This document shows, in pieces, positions 35,704 through 43,901 of a DNA stretch of 64,000 nt. A model generated the notes under the pieces. It had not been told where the DNA came from, did not search any database, and saw nothing but the letters and a program-made list of their open reading frames with translations. Source of the stretch: Solimicrobium silvestre (GTDB taxonomy: Bacteria; Pseudomonadota; Gammaproteobacteria; Burkholderiales; Burkholderiaceae_D); NCBI RefSeq assembly GCF_002976435.1, contig NZ_PUGF01000008.1, forward strand, positions 1-64,000. The letters run 5' to 3'. The position numbers were made by a program, and so were the translations under genes. The stretch's first letter is position 1. The number at the start of each line of letters is the position of its first letter.

Positions 35704-36692
35704 CCAATCCGACCGACATCGCAACTCCTGTCACACCAGAATACAACCCGAGCGAAAAGCAAAAGGGCGCGAATAAAACGTCGCGAATTCCCATCAAAAT
35801 CGTGCCATACGAAAAGCTTGCTAAACCGAGTTGGATACGCGTCAAAGCCGCTTCGCCGAATACCCGCTTTTATGAAATCAAAGACATCCTGCGCGCCAGC
35901 GGTTTAGTCACCGTGTGCGAAGAAGCGTCTTGCCCGAATATCGGCGAATGCTTCGGCAAAGGTACTGCCACATTCATGATCATGGGCGACAAATGTACGC
36001 GTCGCTGCCCATTCTGCGATGTAGGACACGGCCGGCCAGATCCCTTAGATGAAAACGAACCGCTCAATTTAGCGACCACCATCTCCAAATTAAAACTCAG
36101 CTATGTAGTGATTACGTCGGTCGATCGCGATGATTTACGCGACGGCGGAGCTGGACATTTTGCGGCCTGTATAGAAAAAGTGCGCGAATTATCCCCACAT
36201 ACTCGCATTGAAATTTTAACGCCAGATTTCCGTGGCCGGATGGATCGCGCCTTAGAAATTCTCAAAGCATCGCCGCCAGACGTGATGAATCACAATCTGG
36301 AAACCGTACCGCGTTTATACAAAGAAGCGCGCCCGGGTTCCGATTATGAGTACTCCTTAAACCTACTCAAACGGTTTAAAGAAGCGCATCCAAACACGCC
36401 AACCAAATCCGGCATCATGGTCGGCCTAGGTGAAACCGATGAAGAGATTCTGCAAGTAATGCGCGACCTGCGCGCCAACGATGTCGACATGCTGACCATC
36501 GGCCAATACTTGATGCCTAGCGGAAATCACCTGCCGGTGCGCCGTTATGTGCATCCTGACACCTTTAAAATGTTTGAAGAAGAAGCCTACAAAATGGGCT
36601 TCGCGCACGCTGCCGTTGGTGCGATGGTGCGTAGTTCTTACCATGCTGATGTGCAGGCGCATGAGGCTGGGGTAGTTGTGGATGGTCAGTAG
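35700..36692 (+). CDS. lipA: Lipoyl synthase (LipA)
   Basis: Radical-SAM enzyme inserting two sulfurs into the octanoyl chain to form lipoyl cofactor. It is 330 residues; the auxiliary-cluster cysteines are Cys73, Cys78, Cys84 ([12 protein letters not shown]) and the radical-SAM cluster is Cys99, Cys103, Cys106 (CTRRCPFC). The conserved [11 protein letters not shown] and the C-terminal [12 protein letters not shown] are present. The last codons (VDGQ, stop at 36692) lie inside the left copy of a direct repeat whose second copy is ~800 bp downstream. Confidence 0.96.
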   Translation: MTNPTDIATPVTPEYNPSEKQKGANKTSRIPIKIVPYEKLAKPSWIRVKAASPNTRFYEIKDILRASGLVTVCEEASCPNIGECFGKGTATFMIMGDKCTRRCPFCDVGHGRPDPLDENEPLNLATTISKLKLSYVVITSVDRDDLRDGGAGHFAACIEKVRELSPHTRIEILTPDFRGRMDRALEILKASPPDVMNHNLETVPRLYKEARPGSDYEYSLNLLKRFKEAHPNTPTKSGIMVGLGETDEEILQVMRDLRANDVDMLTIGQYLMPSGNHLPVRRYVHPDTFKMFEEEAYKMGFAHAAVGAMVRSSYHADVQAHEAGVVVDGQ

Positions 36693-36727
36693 TTGTTGAG
36701 AAACTTTCGTAGTTGGTGAGAATTTTC
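36677..36727 (+). repeat. Left direct repeat at the lipA 3' end, plus two 20-bp tandem units
   Basis: TGTGGATGGTCAGTAGTTG (36677-36695) followed by T and TGAGA recurs at 37479-37503 with one mismatch in 25 bp. Overlapping it are two units of the form AGTTGKTGAGAAnnTTTCnGT (36691-36710 and 36711-36730). The position at the end of lipA suggests a duplicated gene end at an insertion or recombination site. Confidence 0.75.
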
Positions 36728-36755
36728 AGTAACGCTTTCAGCTACATATGAAGAG

Positions 36756-37211
36756 ATGATAATGTTGAAAAATCTTGCACTCCCAATCTTGATCTTTGTC
36801 CTTTTAGGCCTTTTTGGATTATCTTTATCGAAAGATGGATATAGTGCATACAGATCACAATCCTGGCCAGCAGTTGATGGCGTAGTCACTCAATCCGATT
36901 GGTCACACCACAGAGGAAAAGGATGTAACTACGGATTGCTCTTCACATACAATTATTCAGTCAGTGGGAATTTTTATGCGGGACGAAACTATAGGTTTGG
37001 TGGTGAATGCGGATCTGATGTGAAGCAGATTGTCTCAACGCATCCAGTAGGATCTAAGGTTCATGTATTTTATAAGCCCGACTCCCCTGACGAGAGCGTC
37101 GTTTCTCCTGGAGACATTTCAGGCGACACTTGGACTAGTTTGATCATCACTCCGCTATTGATGTTGCTTTGCGTTTTTTTGGCAATGATCAGTTTTAAAG
37201 CCAGGCGGTAA
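36756..37211 (+). CDS. DUF3592-type membrane protein
   Basis: A 151-residue protein with an N-terminal TM segment (about 5-24) and a C-terminal TM segment (about 126-146). Between them is a beta-rich extracytoplasmic part with WPAVDGVV, YNYSVSGNFYAG and HPVGSKVHVFYKPDSPDESVV, which match DUF3592. The function is unknown in the family. Either the ATG at 36756 or at 36762 could start it; the latter has GAAGAG at a good distance. It lies between two copies of a direct repeat derived from the lipA end and is probably an acquired cassette. Confidence 0.75.
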   Translation: MIMLKNLALPILIFVLLGLFGLSLSKDGYSAYRSQSWPAVDGVVTQSDWSHHRGKGCNYGLLFTYNYSVSGNFYAGRNYRFGGECGSDVKQIVSTHPVGSKVHVFYKPDSPDESVVSPGDISGDTWTSLIITPLLMLLCVFLAMISFKARR

Positions 37212-37384
37212 CAGGGAATATATTTGATTATCTAAAGCGGTTTAGAGGTGTTTGCCGTTACGTCATTCCGCAAACTGGTAACACAATTAATTACCGGGCT
37301 GTTCACGACGAATTGGGAATTTTGCGGTGGTACCGGCAAAGGCAACAGCAACAACTATAGACCTAAGTCTGAATTGACAACAGT
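37212..37384. other. Spacer between the DUF3592 gene and the right repeat cluster
   Basis: No supported gene. Together with the repeats it forms a 350-bp non-coding stretch ending at the VOC-protein gene stop (37566). Small frames here encode only translated repeat. Confidence 0.5.
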
Positions 37385-37503
37385 CGCACGAACTTCTGAA
37401 CAGTTTCTCACGAACTTCTGAAAAAAATGGCCTGTTTTCGGAAAAGTTTCTCACCAACTTTTGAACGTTCACAGTTGGTGTGGATGGTCAGTAGTTGGTG
37501 AGA
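37385..37503. repeat. Right direct repeat and inverted copies of the 20-bp unit
   Basis: The right direct repeat (37479-37503) matches the lipA 3' end repeat. To its left, CAGTTTCTCACGAACTTCTGA (split by position, about 37398-37420) and AAGTTTCTCACCAACTT (37444-37460) are reverse complements of the AGTTGGTGAGAAAC unit seen at 36691-36730. The unit thus occurs at least five times in both orientations around one gene. Confidence 0.7.
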
Positions 37504-37565
37504 TAAAAATAGTACAGAAATGGCTATTCAGCTTTTCAGAATTTGATTTTTTTGCGATTGACTAC

Positions 37566-37961
37566 CTAGACTGGACAGTCAAACATCCACTGAACGCCAA
37601 ACTGATCTGTCAATTTTCCATAAAAGTTTCCCCATGGTTGCATGCCGAGCGGTGTTGTGATGACGCCGTTCTTGGCCATGTAACCAAAAAGGTTCTCAGT
37701 TTGTTTTCGGTCATCCATCGTTAGCATGTGGGCAGAACCTCGCATAGGTTCTGCATCGTGATTATCGGACGCATAGAACATCACGCCTGGCCCTTCAAAT
37801 TTGGCATGCATGATTTTCCCCCGCAGTGATTCTATTGGCACCGGCATGCCATCTTTGCCATATTGAAGTGTATGCACGACATGACCAAGACCGCATTGTG
37901 TATAGAACTCCAGCGCCTGCTCACAGGAATCAGTAAAAAATAAATAGTTTGATAGTTGCAT
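37566..37961 (-). CDS. VOC-superfamily (PhnB/glyoxalase-like) protein
   Basis: A 131-residue vicinal-oxygen-chelate protein like PhnB/YjdN: N-terminal NYLFFTDSCEQALEFYTQCG, IMHAKFEGPGVMFYASD, and C-terminal WGNFYGKLTDQFGVQWMFD. It is usually a dimer with an unknown substrate. The ATG at 37961 is chosen, with GAAGGGTG 8 bp upstream; a TTG five codons earlier would put that SD inside the gene. Confidence 0.87.
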   Translation of the reverse strand: MQLSNYLFFTDSCEQALEFYTQCGLGHVVHTLQYGKDGMPVPIESLRGKIMHAKFEGPGVMFYASDNHDAEPMRGSAHMLTMDDRKQTENLFGYMAKNGVITTPLGMQPWGNFYGKLTDQFGVQWMFDCPV

Positions 37962-38027
37962 TTTTACACCCTTCAAAATTCATTAAAGCTCACCAACTGC
38001 ATTGATTTTTTTCACGAGATTTTGAAA

Positions 38028-38063
38028 AAAATACGTAAATTCAACATTGAATTTACGTATTTT
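38028..38063 (-). terminator. Perfect AT-rich inverted repeat, probable leftward terminator
   Basis: A 17-bp perfect inverted repeat built on ATACGTAAATTCAA / TTGAATTTACGTAT with a minimal loop and a T-run leftward. It lies between the hydrolase region and the VOC gene, both leftward. It is GC-poor, so termination strength is uncertain. Confidence 0.6.
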
Positions 38064-38155
38064 ATATGTTCTATCTTTAAACATCTAAGGGATTTCTATC
38101 ACTAGATTCGAATAGGCATTCCCGCCGGAACCCTCACTTCAATAACTGCGAGCGG

Positions 38156-38303
38156 TTACAATTTACCGCCGACGTAACTTTCCAGCTCAGAGCTTACCAC
38201 CAGATGAGCGACTACATTCAGAGTCATAAATCGATTTATTGCGAGACCCTGGACATGCAATAGAGTGTCAGCAATGAGCGGAAGTACTTCACGCTGAGGC
38301 TGT
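38156..38303 (-). pseudogene. Possible remnant of a deleted gene 3' end
   Basis: Directly after the hydrolase stop, in another frame, about 50 codons (LNEQPQREVLPLIADTLLHV... to a stop at 38156) read like an ordinary helical protein C-terminus, without start codon or ribosome-binding site of its own. It may be a decayed regulator end, but the family is not identified. Confidence 0.25.
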
Positions 38304-38306
38304 TCG

Positions 38307-39158
38307 TTAAGCTGCCGAATCCAACTCGCTAATGAAGTTTTCAATATGCGCCAGCACCCGTGCTGGCTGCTCGATTTGTGGCAAGTGACCGGCTTCGGTA
38401 ATGAGTTCAAACTTCCCTTTGGCAAAAGCTTCTGCATAGGCTTTGCCATAATTAGGGGCAGCTATTCCGTCGCTCTCACCCCAAAGTACCAAAACAGGAA
38501 CCGCAACGAGTGCGAGCTTTTCACGTAGGCCCGGCGCCATCATTGAAGTACTTTTCGTGTATGCGGCCAGCGATGCCGCATTCGCTGCCTGAATAGCCTG
38601 ACGTTCCGCTGTCGGTGGCGGCATATTGCGCAGTATCAATTCAGGATTATGGGAGGCAAGTCGTATCAGCTCCGGTGGCGTTAGTCGAGATACGTCCGTC
38701 AAGGTTTCACCTGGCACTTGAATACCGACTGAATTAAGTAAGATCAATCCTTTAATGCGGCTAGCATTTATCACGGCCATTTCAGCAGCGATCCATCCAC
38801 CGATTGAAGAACCGATCACGACTACATCATCCAAACCCAGTTTTTCAAGTAGCGTCAAATAAAAGTGCGCTAACTCCGTGACCGAAGCGAGGTGTGCGGG
38901 GCGCGGCGTACCGTCGAATCCCGGATGCGTGGGCAAAATCACCCGCGCTTGCGCAACGAGTGCTTGAGATAAACCAAAAACTGTCGAGACGCCGCCACCG
39001 CCGTGTAGTACCAGAATGGCACGCCCCGTGCCCTTGTCGCTGATAGCGGCGCGGCCATCGGTGTTGAGTAGTGCGTTCATGACTAAAGCAGCATCTAGTT
39101 GTTCTTCAAAATGAGTTGCAGAATGACCTGAAACAGTTGGTGCTGTAAGCGTTTCCAT
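38307..39158 (-). CDS. Alpha/beta-hydrolase
   Basis: A 283-residue serine hydrolase: oxyanion HGGGG (52-56), nucleophile Ser118 in GSSIG (116-120), acid Asp in LWGESDG and catalytic His in AGHLPQIEQP. It has the form of small-ester/epoxide-type hydrolases; the substrate is unknown. It is divergent from a MarR regulator with two perfect palindromes between them, so it is probably induced when MarR binds a ligand. SD AGGAGAG precedes the ATG. Confidence 0.88.
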   Translation of the reverse strand: METLTAPTVSGHSATHFEEQLDAALVMNALLNTDGRAAISDKGTGRAILVLHGGGGVSTVFGLSQALVAQARVILPTHPGFDGTPRPAHLASVTELAHFYLTLLEKLGLDDVVVIGSSIGGWIAAEMAVINASRIKGLILLNSVGIQVPGETLTDVSRLTPPELIRLASHNPELILRNMPPPTAERQAIQAANAASLAAYTKSTSMMAPGLREKLALVAVPVLVLWGESDGIAAPNYGKAYAEAFAKGKFELITEAGHLPQIEQPARVLAHIENFISELDSAA

Positions 39159-39191
39159 GTTTTACTCTCCTATGTTAGAATAACAATCCTT

Positions 39192-39209
39192 ATATAAACA
39201 TGTTTATAT
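39192..39209. promoter_or_regulatory. Palindromic operator candidate 1 for the MarR regulator
   Basis: Perfect 18-bp palindrome ATATAAACATGTTTATAT, 34 bp upstream of the hydrolase start and 57 bp upstream of marR. The size and symmetry fit a MarR dimer site. Confidence 0.6.
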
Positions 39210-39235
39210 TAATTGCTTGAAACGCCGATTGCAAC

Positions 39236-39251
39236 ATATTTATATAAATAT
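39236..39251. promoter_or_regulatory. Palindromic operator candidate 2 for the MarR regulator
   Basis: Perfect 16-bp palindrome ATATTTATATAAATAT ending 14 bp before the marR ATG. It shares the TTTATAT half-site with the first palindrome and could give autorepression. It also resembles a TATA-rich promoter. Confidence 0.5.
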
Positions 39252-39265
39252 CCTTACATTAAATT

Positions 39266-39682
39266 ATGGACATCAATGTGCTTGAATTAGGTCGTGCGAT
39301 CAAACAACTCCAAAATCTCAATCATCGGCGCTTAGAAATAGGCTTGCGCGAAGTGGACTCAACCCTGGCGCAATGGGATGCTTTAAGAGCAATTGACGCT
39401 AACCCGGGCGTATCGGCGCACGCGTTAGCAGAAGAAACTTTTCAAACTGATCAGTCGTTCGGCACGCTAGCGACGCGTCTGATAGCGAAGGAGCTTGTGG
39501 AACGTCAGCAAGGTATGGGCCGGGCTCTGATCTACAGCCTGACCCCAAAAGGGCAACATGTTTTGGAACAAGGTTTAGTCGTTGCCGAACAGGTTATTGA
39601 TGACTCGTTCAAAAACCTTTCCGACTCAGAACAAGCGCAGTTCTTAGCGCTCACACGCAAGGCATTGTTGAATAACACCTGA
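39266..39682 (+). CDS. MarR-family transcriptional regulator
   Basis: A 138-residue winged-HTH regulator: DSTLAQWDALRAI, recognition region VSAHALAEETFQTDQSFGTLATRLIAKELVERQ (about 49-81) and the wing GRALIYSLTPKG. It is divergent from the alpha/beta-hydrolase, with two palindromes in the 107-bp gap. It presumably represses itself and the hydrolase until a small phenolic or hydrophobic ligand binds. Confidence 0.88.
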   Translation: MDINVLELGRAIKQLQNLNHRRLEIGLREVDSTLAQWDALRAIDANPGVSAHALAEETFQTDQSFGTLATRLIAKELVERQQGMGRALIYSLTPKGQHVLEQGLVVAEQVIDDSFKNLSDSEQAQFLALTRKALLNNT

Positions 39683-39699
39683 CTGCCGTTAAATACCAA

Positions 39700-40482
39700 C
39701 TAGCGCGTAATTTGAATGCCCAAATAAAAAAGAGAGTAAATTTGACTGTTGCTTTGTTTTCCAAATTCACGACCCGCTGCAGCAAGCAGGGTCATTGATT
39801 CCGTTAATTTCCAATTTAGGCCTAAATTTAGTAATGTTTGCGTAGAGCTGGCATTACCGGAAAAACGATCGGTCAATGTTTCATGAATTTCAGCCAGGCA
39901 TTCCACATCTTTAACGCATTCATGACCGATCACAAAACCGGCTTCCCACTGGTTTGGATTGCCTTGCACAAAGTTGCGGCCAACTTCCATGTCCAGATCA
40001 AATTCATTCATCTTGGTAGATACCTCAAGCGGCAGAAAAAATTGGCCGCCACTTGGTGCAATGCCACGTGTGATGGAAGACGAACTTAGACTGTGCTCAT
40101 ATTGTGGGTAAGTGGAAACCGAGAAACCGGCATCCTCCTCATCAATAAAGCGCCATTTGACGCCGTAATTGGCAAAGCCCGGGCCAGATTTCCAACCCTC
40201 GCCTGGCTGCTGTGCAAACGTCCAGGGAATATCTGCTTTGAGCTGAATATGTTCACCTACGCCATAGTTGATATCAGCATCTGGCGCAGCAACCGCGTAG
40301 CCATACGCAGTACGTTGGCTAATTGTCGCCAGATTAATTTCCCAATGCCCATCACCCGGCGTATCCGGATCATCCGTCACCAGCGGCGGGCCACCGATAG
40401 CAAATGCAGACAGGGGGAAACTCAACAATACAATCAAGCGAGCAGTGCAACTAAACAACTTACTCAAAGCAGAATTCTTCAT
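39700..40482 (-). CDS. Predicted outer-membrane beta-barrel protein
   Basis: A 260-residue exported protein (signal peptide ending SAFA, about 28) beginning GGPPLVTDDPDTPGDGHWEINLA, a conserved start seen in a family of small outer-membrane barrels of unknown role. The body alternates hydrophobic and polar residues and the end FYLGIQITR is strand-like. It lies 43 bp after the YncE-like gene on the same strand, suggesting an operon; together they are divergent from a two-component system. Confidence 0.75.
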   Translation of the reverse strand: MKNSALSKLFSCTARLIVLLSFPLSAFAIGGPPLVTDDPDTPGDGHWEINLATISQRTAYGYAVAAPDADINYGVGEHIQLKADIPWTFAQQPGEGWKSGPGFANYGVKWRFIDEEDAGFSVSTYPQYEHSLSSSSITRGIAPSGGQFFLPLEVSTKMNEFDLDMEVGRNFVQGNPNQWEAGFVIGHECVKDVECLAEIHETLTDRFSGNASSTQTLLNLGLNWKLTESMTLLAAAGREFGKQSNSQIYSLFYLGIQITR

Positions 40483-40525
40483 ACGAGTGACGTTTTCTTA
40501 TAGGTTCAACTAAATTACTGCTTCT

Positions 40526-41518
40526 TTATTGCTGCTGCAATACCAACACGCGGAATGTGTCTGGAATGCCTTGGCGTTTTTCAGTACCTTGTGCGGCTTT
40601 AAAATCAGCCGTTGGCAGGTATAAACGATGTGTCGCGGGGTCAGCTGCGATAGTACGTGCGCCAACTTGAGTAGGAATCGTCGCCACAGCCTGGAACTTA
40701 CCATTTACTTCACCTACAACGGTCATATTTCCATCTGCACCGTTGGCACTGAATGCATAACCGTCCATGAATGCAACGCCATCCGGGCCGCTGCCAATAG
40801 CAGGCTGGGCGATAACTTTACCTGAGGTAGTACTCACCATCATCAGGTTATTGGCACAAACTGAAAACAAATGCTGTTTGTCATCCATCGCCAAACCCGT
40901 TGGTTCTTCGCACGGTTTTAATGAGTGAGTTTGTGACACGGTATTCGTTGCCAAGTTAATGGAAGAGATTTGCCCCACATCCTCCAAGTTGAAATACACG
41001 TTACCATCCGCACCCACAACAGCGAATTCCGGTTTACCGGCAACCGCAACTGTCGCAATGACTTTCAAAGTTTTTGCATCAATAATGCTGGCATTGTTGG
41101 ACTTACCATTAAATGCCACCAATTTTTGACTAACCGGTGCGTACACAATGGCATCTGGCTTGGTGCCAACTTTGATGGAGGAACTTACTTTTAAGGTAGC
41201 TAAATCAAACACGCTGACGGAATCTGTTACCCCGTCGCTGGTAAAACCGATTCCCAACTCGCGGGCAATTGCCACGCCATGCACACCTTGTGTATTCGCG
41301 ATTGTGCCCACTACTTTGTTGGTTTGCGTATCAATCACTTCAGTTTGAGTACCGTGCGTTACGTATAATCGATGCGCTTCACTATCGACATACAGATAGT
41401 CCCATTTCGCAGCACCGCCAATTGCGATGGTGTCGACGATTTTATAGGCAGGCGCAGCAGCAAAGGCAGTGCTACTGAGGGCTAACAAGAGTGCGGTGAG
41501 TTTAAAATTGAATTTCAT
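40526..41518 (-). CDS. YncE/YVTN-type beta-propeller protein
   Basis: A 330-residue periplasmic propeller with a signal peptide (MKFNFKLTALLLALSSTAFA) and repeated blades of the YVTN type (YLYVDSEAHRLYVTHG, VIDTQTNKVVGTI, FDLATLKVSSSIKVG, IDAKTLKVIATVAVAGKP). The start at 41518 is chosen because it gives a signal peptide and an AAAGGAAA ribosome-binding site; the 19-residue extension is discarded. Function unknown; paired with an outer-membrane barrel and next to a two-component system. Confidence 0.83.
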   Translation of the reverse strand: MKFNFKLTALLLALSSTAFAAAPAYKIVDTIAIGGAAKWDYLYVDSEAHRLYVTHGTQTEVIDTQTNKVVGTIANTQGVHGVAIARELGIGFTSDGVTDSVSVFDLATLKVSSSIKVGTKPDAIVYAPVSQKLVAFNGKSNNASIIDAKTLKVIATVAVAGKPEFAVVGADGNVYFNLEDVGQISSINLATNTVSQTHSLKPCEEPTGLAMDDKQHLFSVCANNLMMVSTTSGKVIAQPAIGSGPDGVAFMDGYAFSANGADGNMTVVGEVNGKFQAVATIPTQVGARTIAADPATHRLYLPTADFKAAQGTEKRQGIPDTFRVLVLQQQ

Positions 41519-41784
41519 TGCTATTTCCTTTTGTGGGCATACATGGCATTTGTTTAACTGTGTTCTGGCGAACATGGTTGATCAGGGTGAAGTCCAACCC
41601 AGCACACAATATCGTCACTTACTTAGGTAATACTTAGAAGTCACAATAAAGTGGCATGATTTTGAAATAATTGAAGCTAATAATTAACGCTAATTCAGCG
41701 CTAAGACTTCCGTTTTACAATCGAGTATTTGTTCACGTTATGGCATAAAAATCGCGGCGAAAATAACCAATAATTAAAAAAACT

Positions 41785-42447
41785 ATGAGAATTTTACTGG
41801 TAGAAGACGACACGATGATCGGCGACGCGATGGCATTTGCACTAAGAAATGCCCATTATGCGGTGGATTGGGTAAATGACGGCCAGCTCGCCATAACGGC
41901 CGCACAAACACAACACTATGATGCAATTTTGCTGGATCTCGGCTTACCCAAGTCGGACGGTTTTGAGGTACTTCGCACTATAAGAAATGCAGGAAATGTC
42001 ACGCCAGTATTAATCGTTTCAGCGCGTGATGCTGTTGAGAGCCGCATTGCAGGACTTGATCTTGGTGCCGACGATTATGTGCTGAAGCCCTTTGAAATTG
42101 GCGAGTTGTTGGCACGTATCCGCGCAGTTATCCGACGTAAAAGCGGGCATTCAAATTCGCTGTTGGAAAATGGATGCATCAGTTTAAATCTGGTCACTCG
42201 CGAAGCCACCGTTGAAGGCTTGCCGGTTCGCTTATCCGCGCGTGAATACTCTCTTCTTGAAGCGCTGTTAATCAGGCCCGGCGCGATTCTTTCACGGCAA
42301 GACTTAGAAGATCGACTTTACCAATGGGATAAAGAAGTTGAAAGTAATGCGATTGAATTTCTGATTCATGGCTTACGCAAAAAACTGGGGCCGCAGGCGA
42401 TCAAAAACGTAAGAGGATTAGGATGGATGGTTTCAAAACAAAATTAA
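41785..42447 (+). CDS. OmpR-family response regulator
   Basis: A 220-residue response regulator: receiver domain with acidic pocket Glu7/Asp8/Asp9, phosphorylated Asp51 (ILLDLGLP), Lys101 (LKPFEIGE) and a C-terminal winged HTH (about 125-218; RLSAREYSLLEALL, GLGWMV). It resembles QseB/PmrA/TctD types. It overlaps the kinase gene by 25 bp and is divergent from the YncE-barrel pair, which it probably regulates (inference). Confidence 0.93.
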   Translation: MRILLVEDDTMIGDAMAFALRNAHYAVDWVNDGQLAITAAQTQHYDAILLDLGLPKSDGFEVLRTIRNAGNVTPVLIVSARDAVESRIAGLDLGADDYVLKPFEIGELLARIRAVIRRKSGHSNSLLENGCISLNLVTREATVEGLPVRLSAREYSLLEALLIRPGAILSRQDLEDRLYQWDKEVESNAIEFLIHGLRKKLGPQAIKNVRGLGWMVSKQN

Positions 42448-43805
42448 GCTCTTCGCTGCAATTCCGGATCGCTTTAGCTCTCACGATAGTCATGGTTATC
42501 GCCGCAATGTCGATTGGAGCGATAGGATTTTACTCGGCATTTCATGACGCGCACGAGTTGCAAGACGATCAGTTACGCGACATCGCGGCAATGACTGACG
42601 CCGAGCGATTAACGGTTGGGCAAGCCAATGCCCTGGCACCAAGTGAGCTGGAAGATCCTGAATCACACTTCATCGTGCAGCTTATTGACCCCAATTCTAG
42701 CGTCGCTACATCTGAACCAAGTACTGACATTAAATTTCCCAATAACCTGACTAATGGCACAAAAACGTTACTAGTTCAGCACAAAAAATGGCGTGTATTT
42801 GTTCGCCCTTTACCATCCGGGGAAAAATTGGTGGTGGGGCAAAGAACTGAAGTCAGGGATGAAATCGCAGAACATGCAGGATTTCGCACCTTGGTGCCGA
42901 TATTGGTGCTAATTCCATTTTTGATCGTCTTGATCATTGCCGTTTTACGCTGGATGCTGGCACCATTAACAAAACTGTCGGCCGAACTCAATGCGCGTCA
43001 CCCGGAAGATATGCGGGAATTACACAGCCATGATTTACCTACTGAATTACGACCATTTATTGTTTCAATCAATTCGATGCTATCTCGACTTTCGCTGGTT
43101 CTTGAGCAGCAGCGTCGCTTCGTCGCAGACGCGGCGCATGAATTGCGCTCTCCGCTAACGGCCTTATCACTTCAAACCCAAAATCTTGCCACCCACGCTT
43201 TACCTGATGCGGTGCAAGGACAACTGCATGAGTTCCGGCGTGGGCTGAAAAGGGCAAATGAATTAGTTGAGCAATTACTTGCGCTGGCGCGTGCTCAACT
43301 CGACTTGCCGACCAAGCTTCAGCCGGTATCTTTGCAGCTTGTGGTCAAAACAGTATTTGAAGAAATGATGCCCTTGGCCGACTCAAAGAAAATAGAAATT
43401 GGGCTTGAGCAAAACGCCGAGGTATACGTTGAAGCAAGTGAGGTTGACCTGGTAACGGTGTTACGTAATTTAGTCGACAACGCAATTCGTTATACCAATA
43501 TAGAAGGGCGGGTTGATGTCATGATTAAAATCGACAATGCCTGGGCAGTAATTGAAGTTCAAGACAATGGCCCGGGCATTTCACAAGAAGAACAGGAACG
43601 CGTATTCGATCCTTTTTATCGCATACTGGGCAGTAAGCAAACCGGTTCGGGCTTAGGTTTATCCATAGTAAAAAGTATAGTCACTAAACTACGTGGTGAA
43701 GTGGCGATGCGTTGTGCAAATCTGTCGAGCGCCAGTGGACTTGTCGCACAAGTTAAATTGCCACTGCTTCAAAGGTCAGATTTCGCGACGATGGACAAAA
43801 AATAA
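42423..43805 (+). CDS. Sensor histidine kinase (QseC/TctE-like)
   Basis: A 460-residue membrane kinase: TM1 about 13-38, periplasmic sensor about 40-155, TM2 about 156-177, a short linker, H box with His239 (DAAHELRSPLT), N box (RNLVDNAIRYT), G1 DNGPGI and G2 GSGLGLSIVKSI. It phosphorylates the preceding OmpR-type regulator. The signal is unknown; the sensor has no metal-binding His/Cys cluster. Confidence 0.92.
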   Translation: MDGFKTKLSSSLQFRIALALTIVMVIAAMSIGAIGFYSAFHDAHELQDDQLRDIAAMTDAERLTVGQANALAPSELEDPESHFIVQLIDPNSSVATSEPSTDIKFPNNLTNGTKTLLVQHKKWRVFVRPLPSGEKLVVGQRTEVRDEIAEHAGFRTLVPILVLIPFLIVLIIAVLRWMLAPLTKLSAELNARHPEDMRELHSHDLPTELRPFIVSINSMLSRLSLVLEQQRRFVADAAHELRSPLTALSLQTQNLATHALPDAVQGQLHEFRRGLKRANELVEQLLALARAQLDLPTKLQPVSLQLVVKTVFEEMMPLADSKKIEIGLEQNAEVYVEASEVDLVTVLRNLVDNAIRYTNIEGRVDVMIKIDNAWAVIEVQDNGPGISQEEQERVFDPFYRILGSKQTGSGLGLSIVKSIVTKLRGEVAMRCANLSSASGLVAQVKLPLLQRSDFATMDKK

Positions 43806-43901
43806 ACTTGCTTAAACTTTACTGATCCCAGAACTTTTTTCCGTTGTTGTTAGCAAACAGTAGGATAATCCGACCAAACAACACAACTGGATATAAAAAG
43901 C

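Noticed and set aside
37287-37472. 61-codon leftward frame in the repeat region
   Set aside because: The peptide is translated from the 20-bp repeat units, so it is not evidence of a gene.
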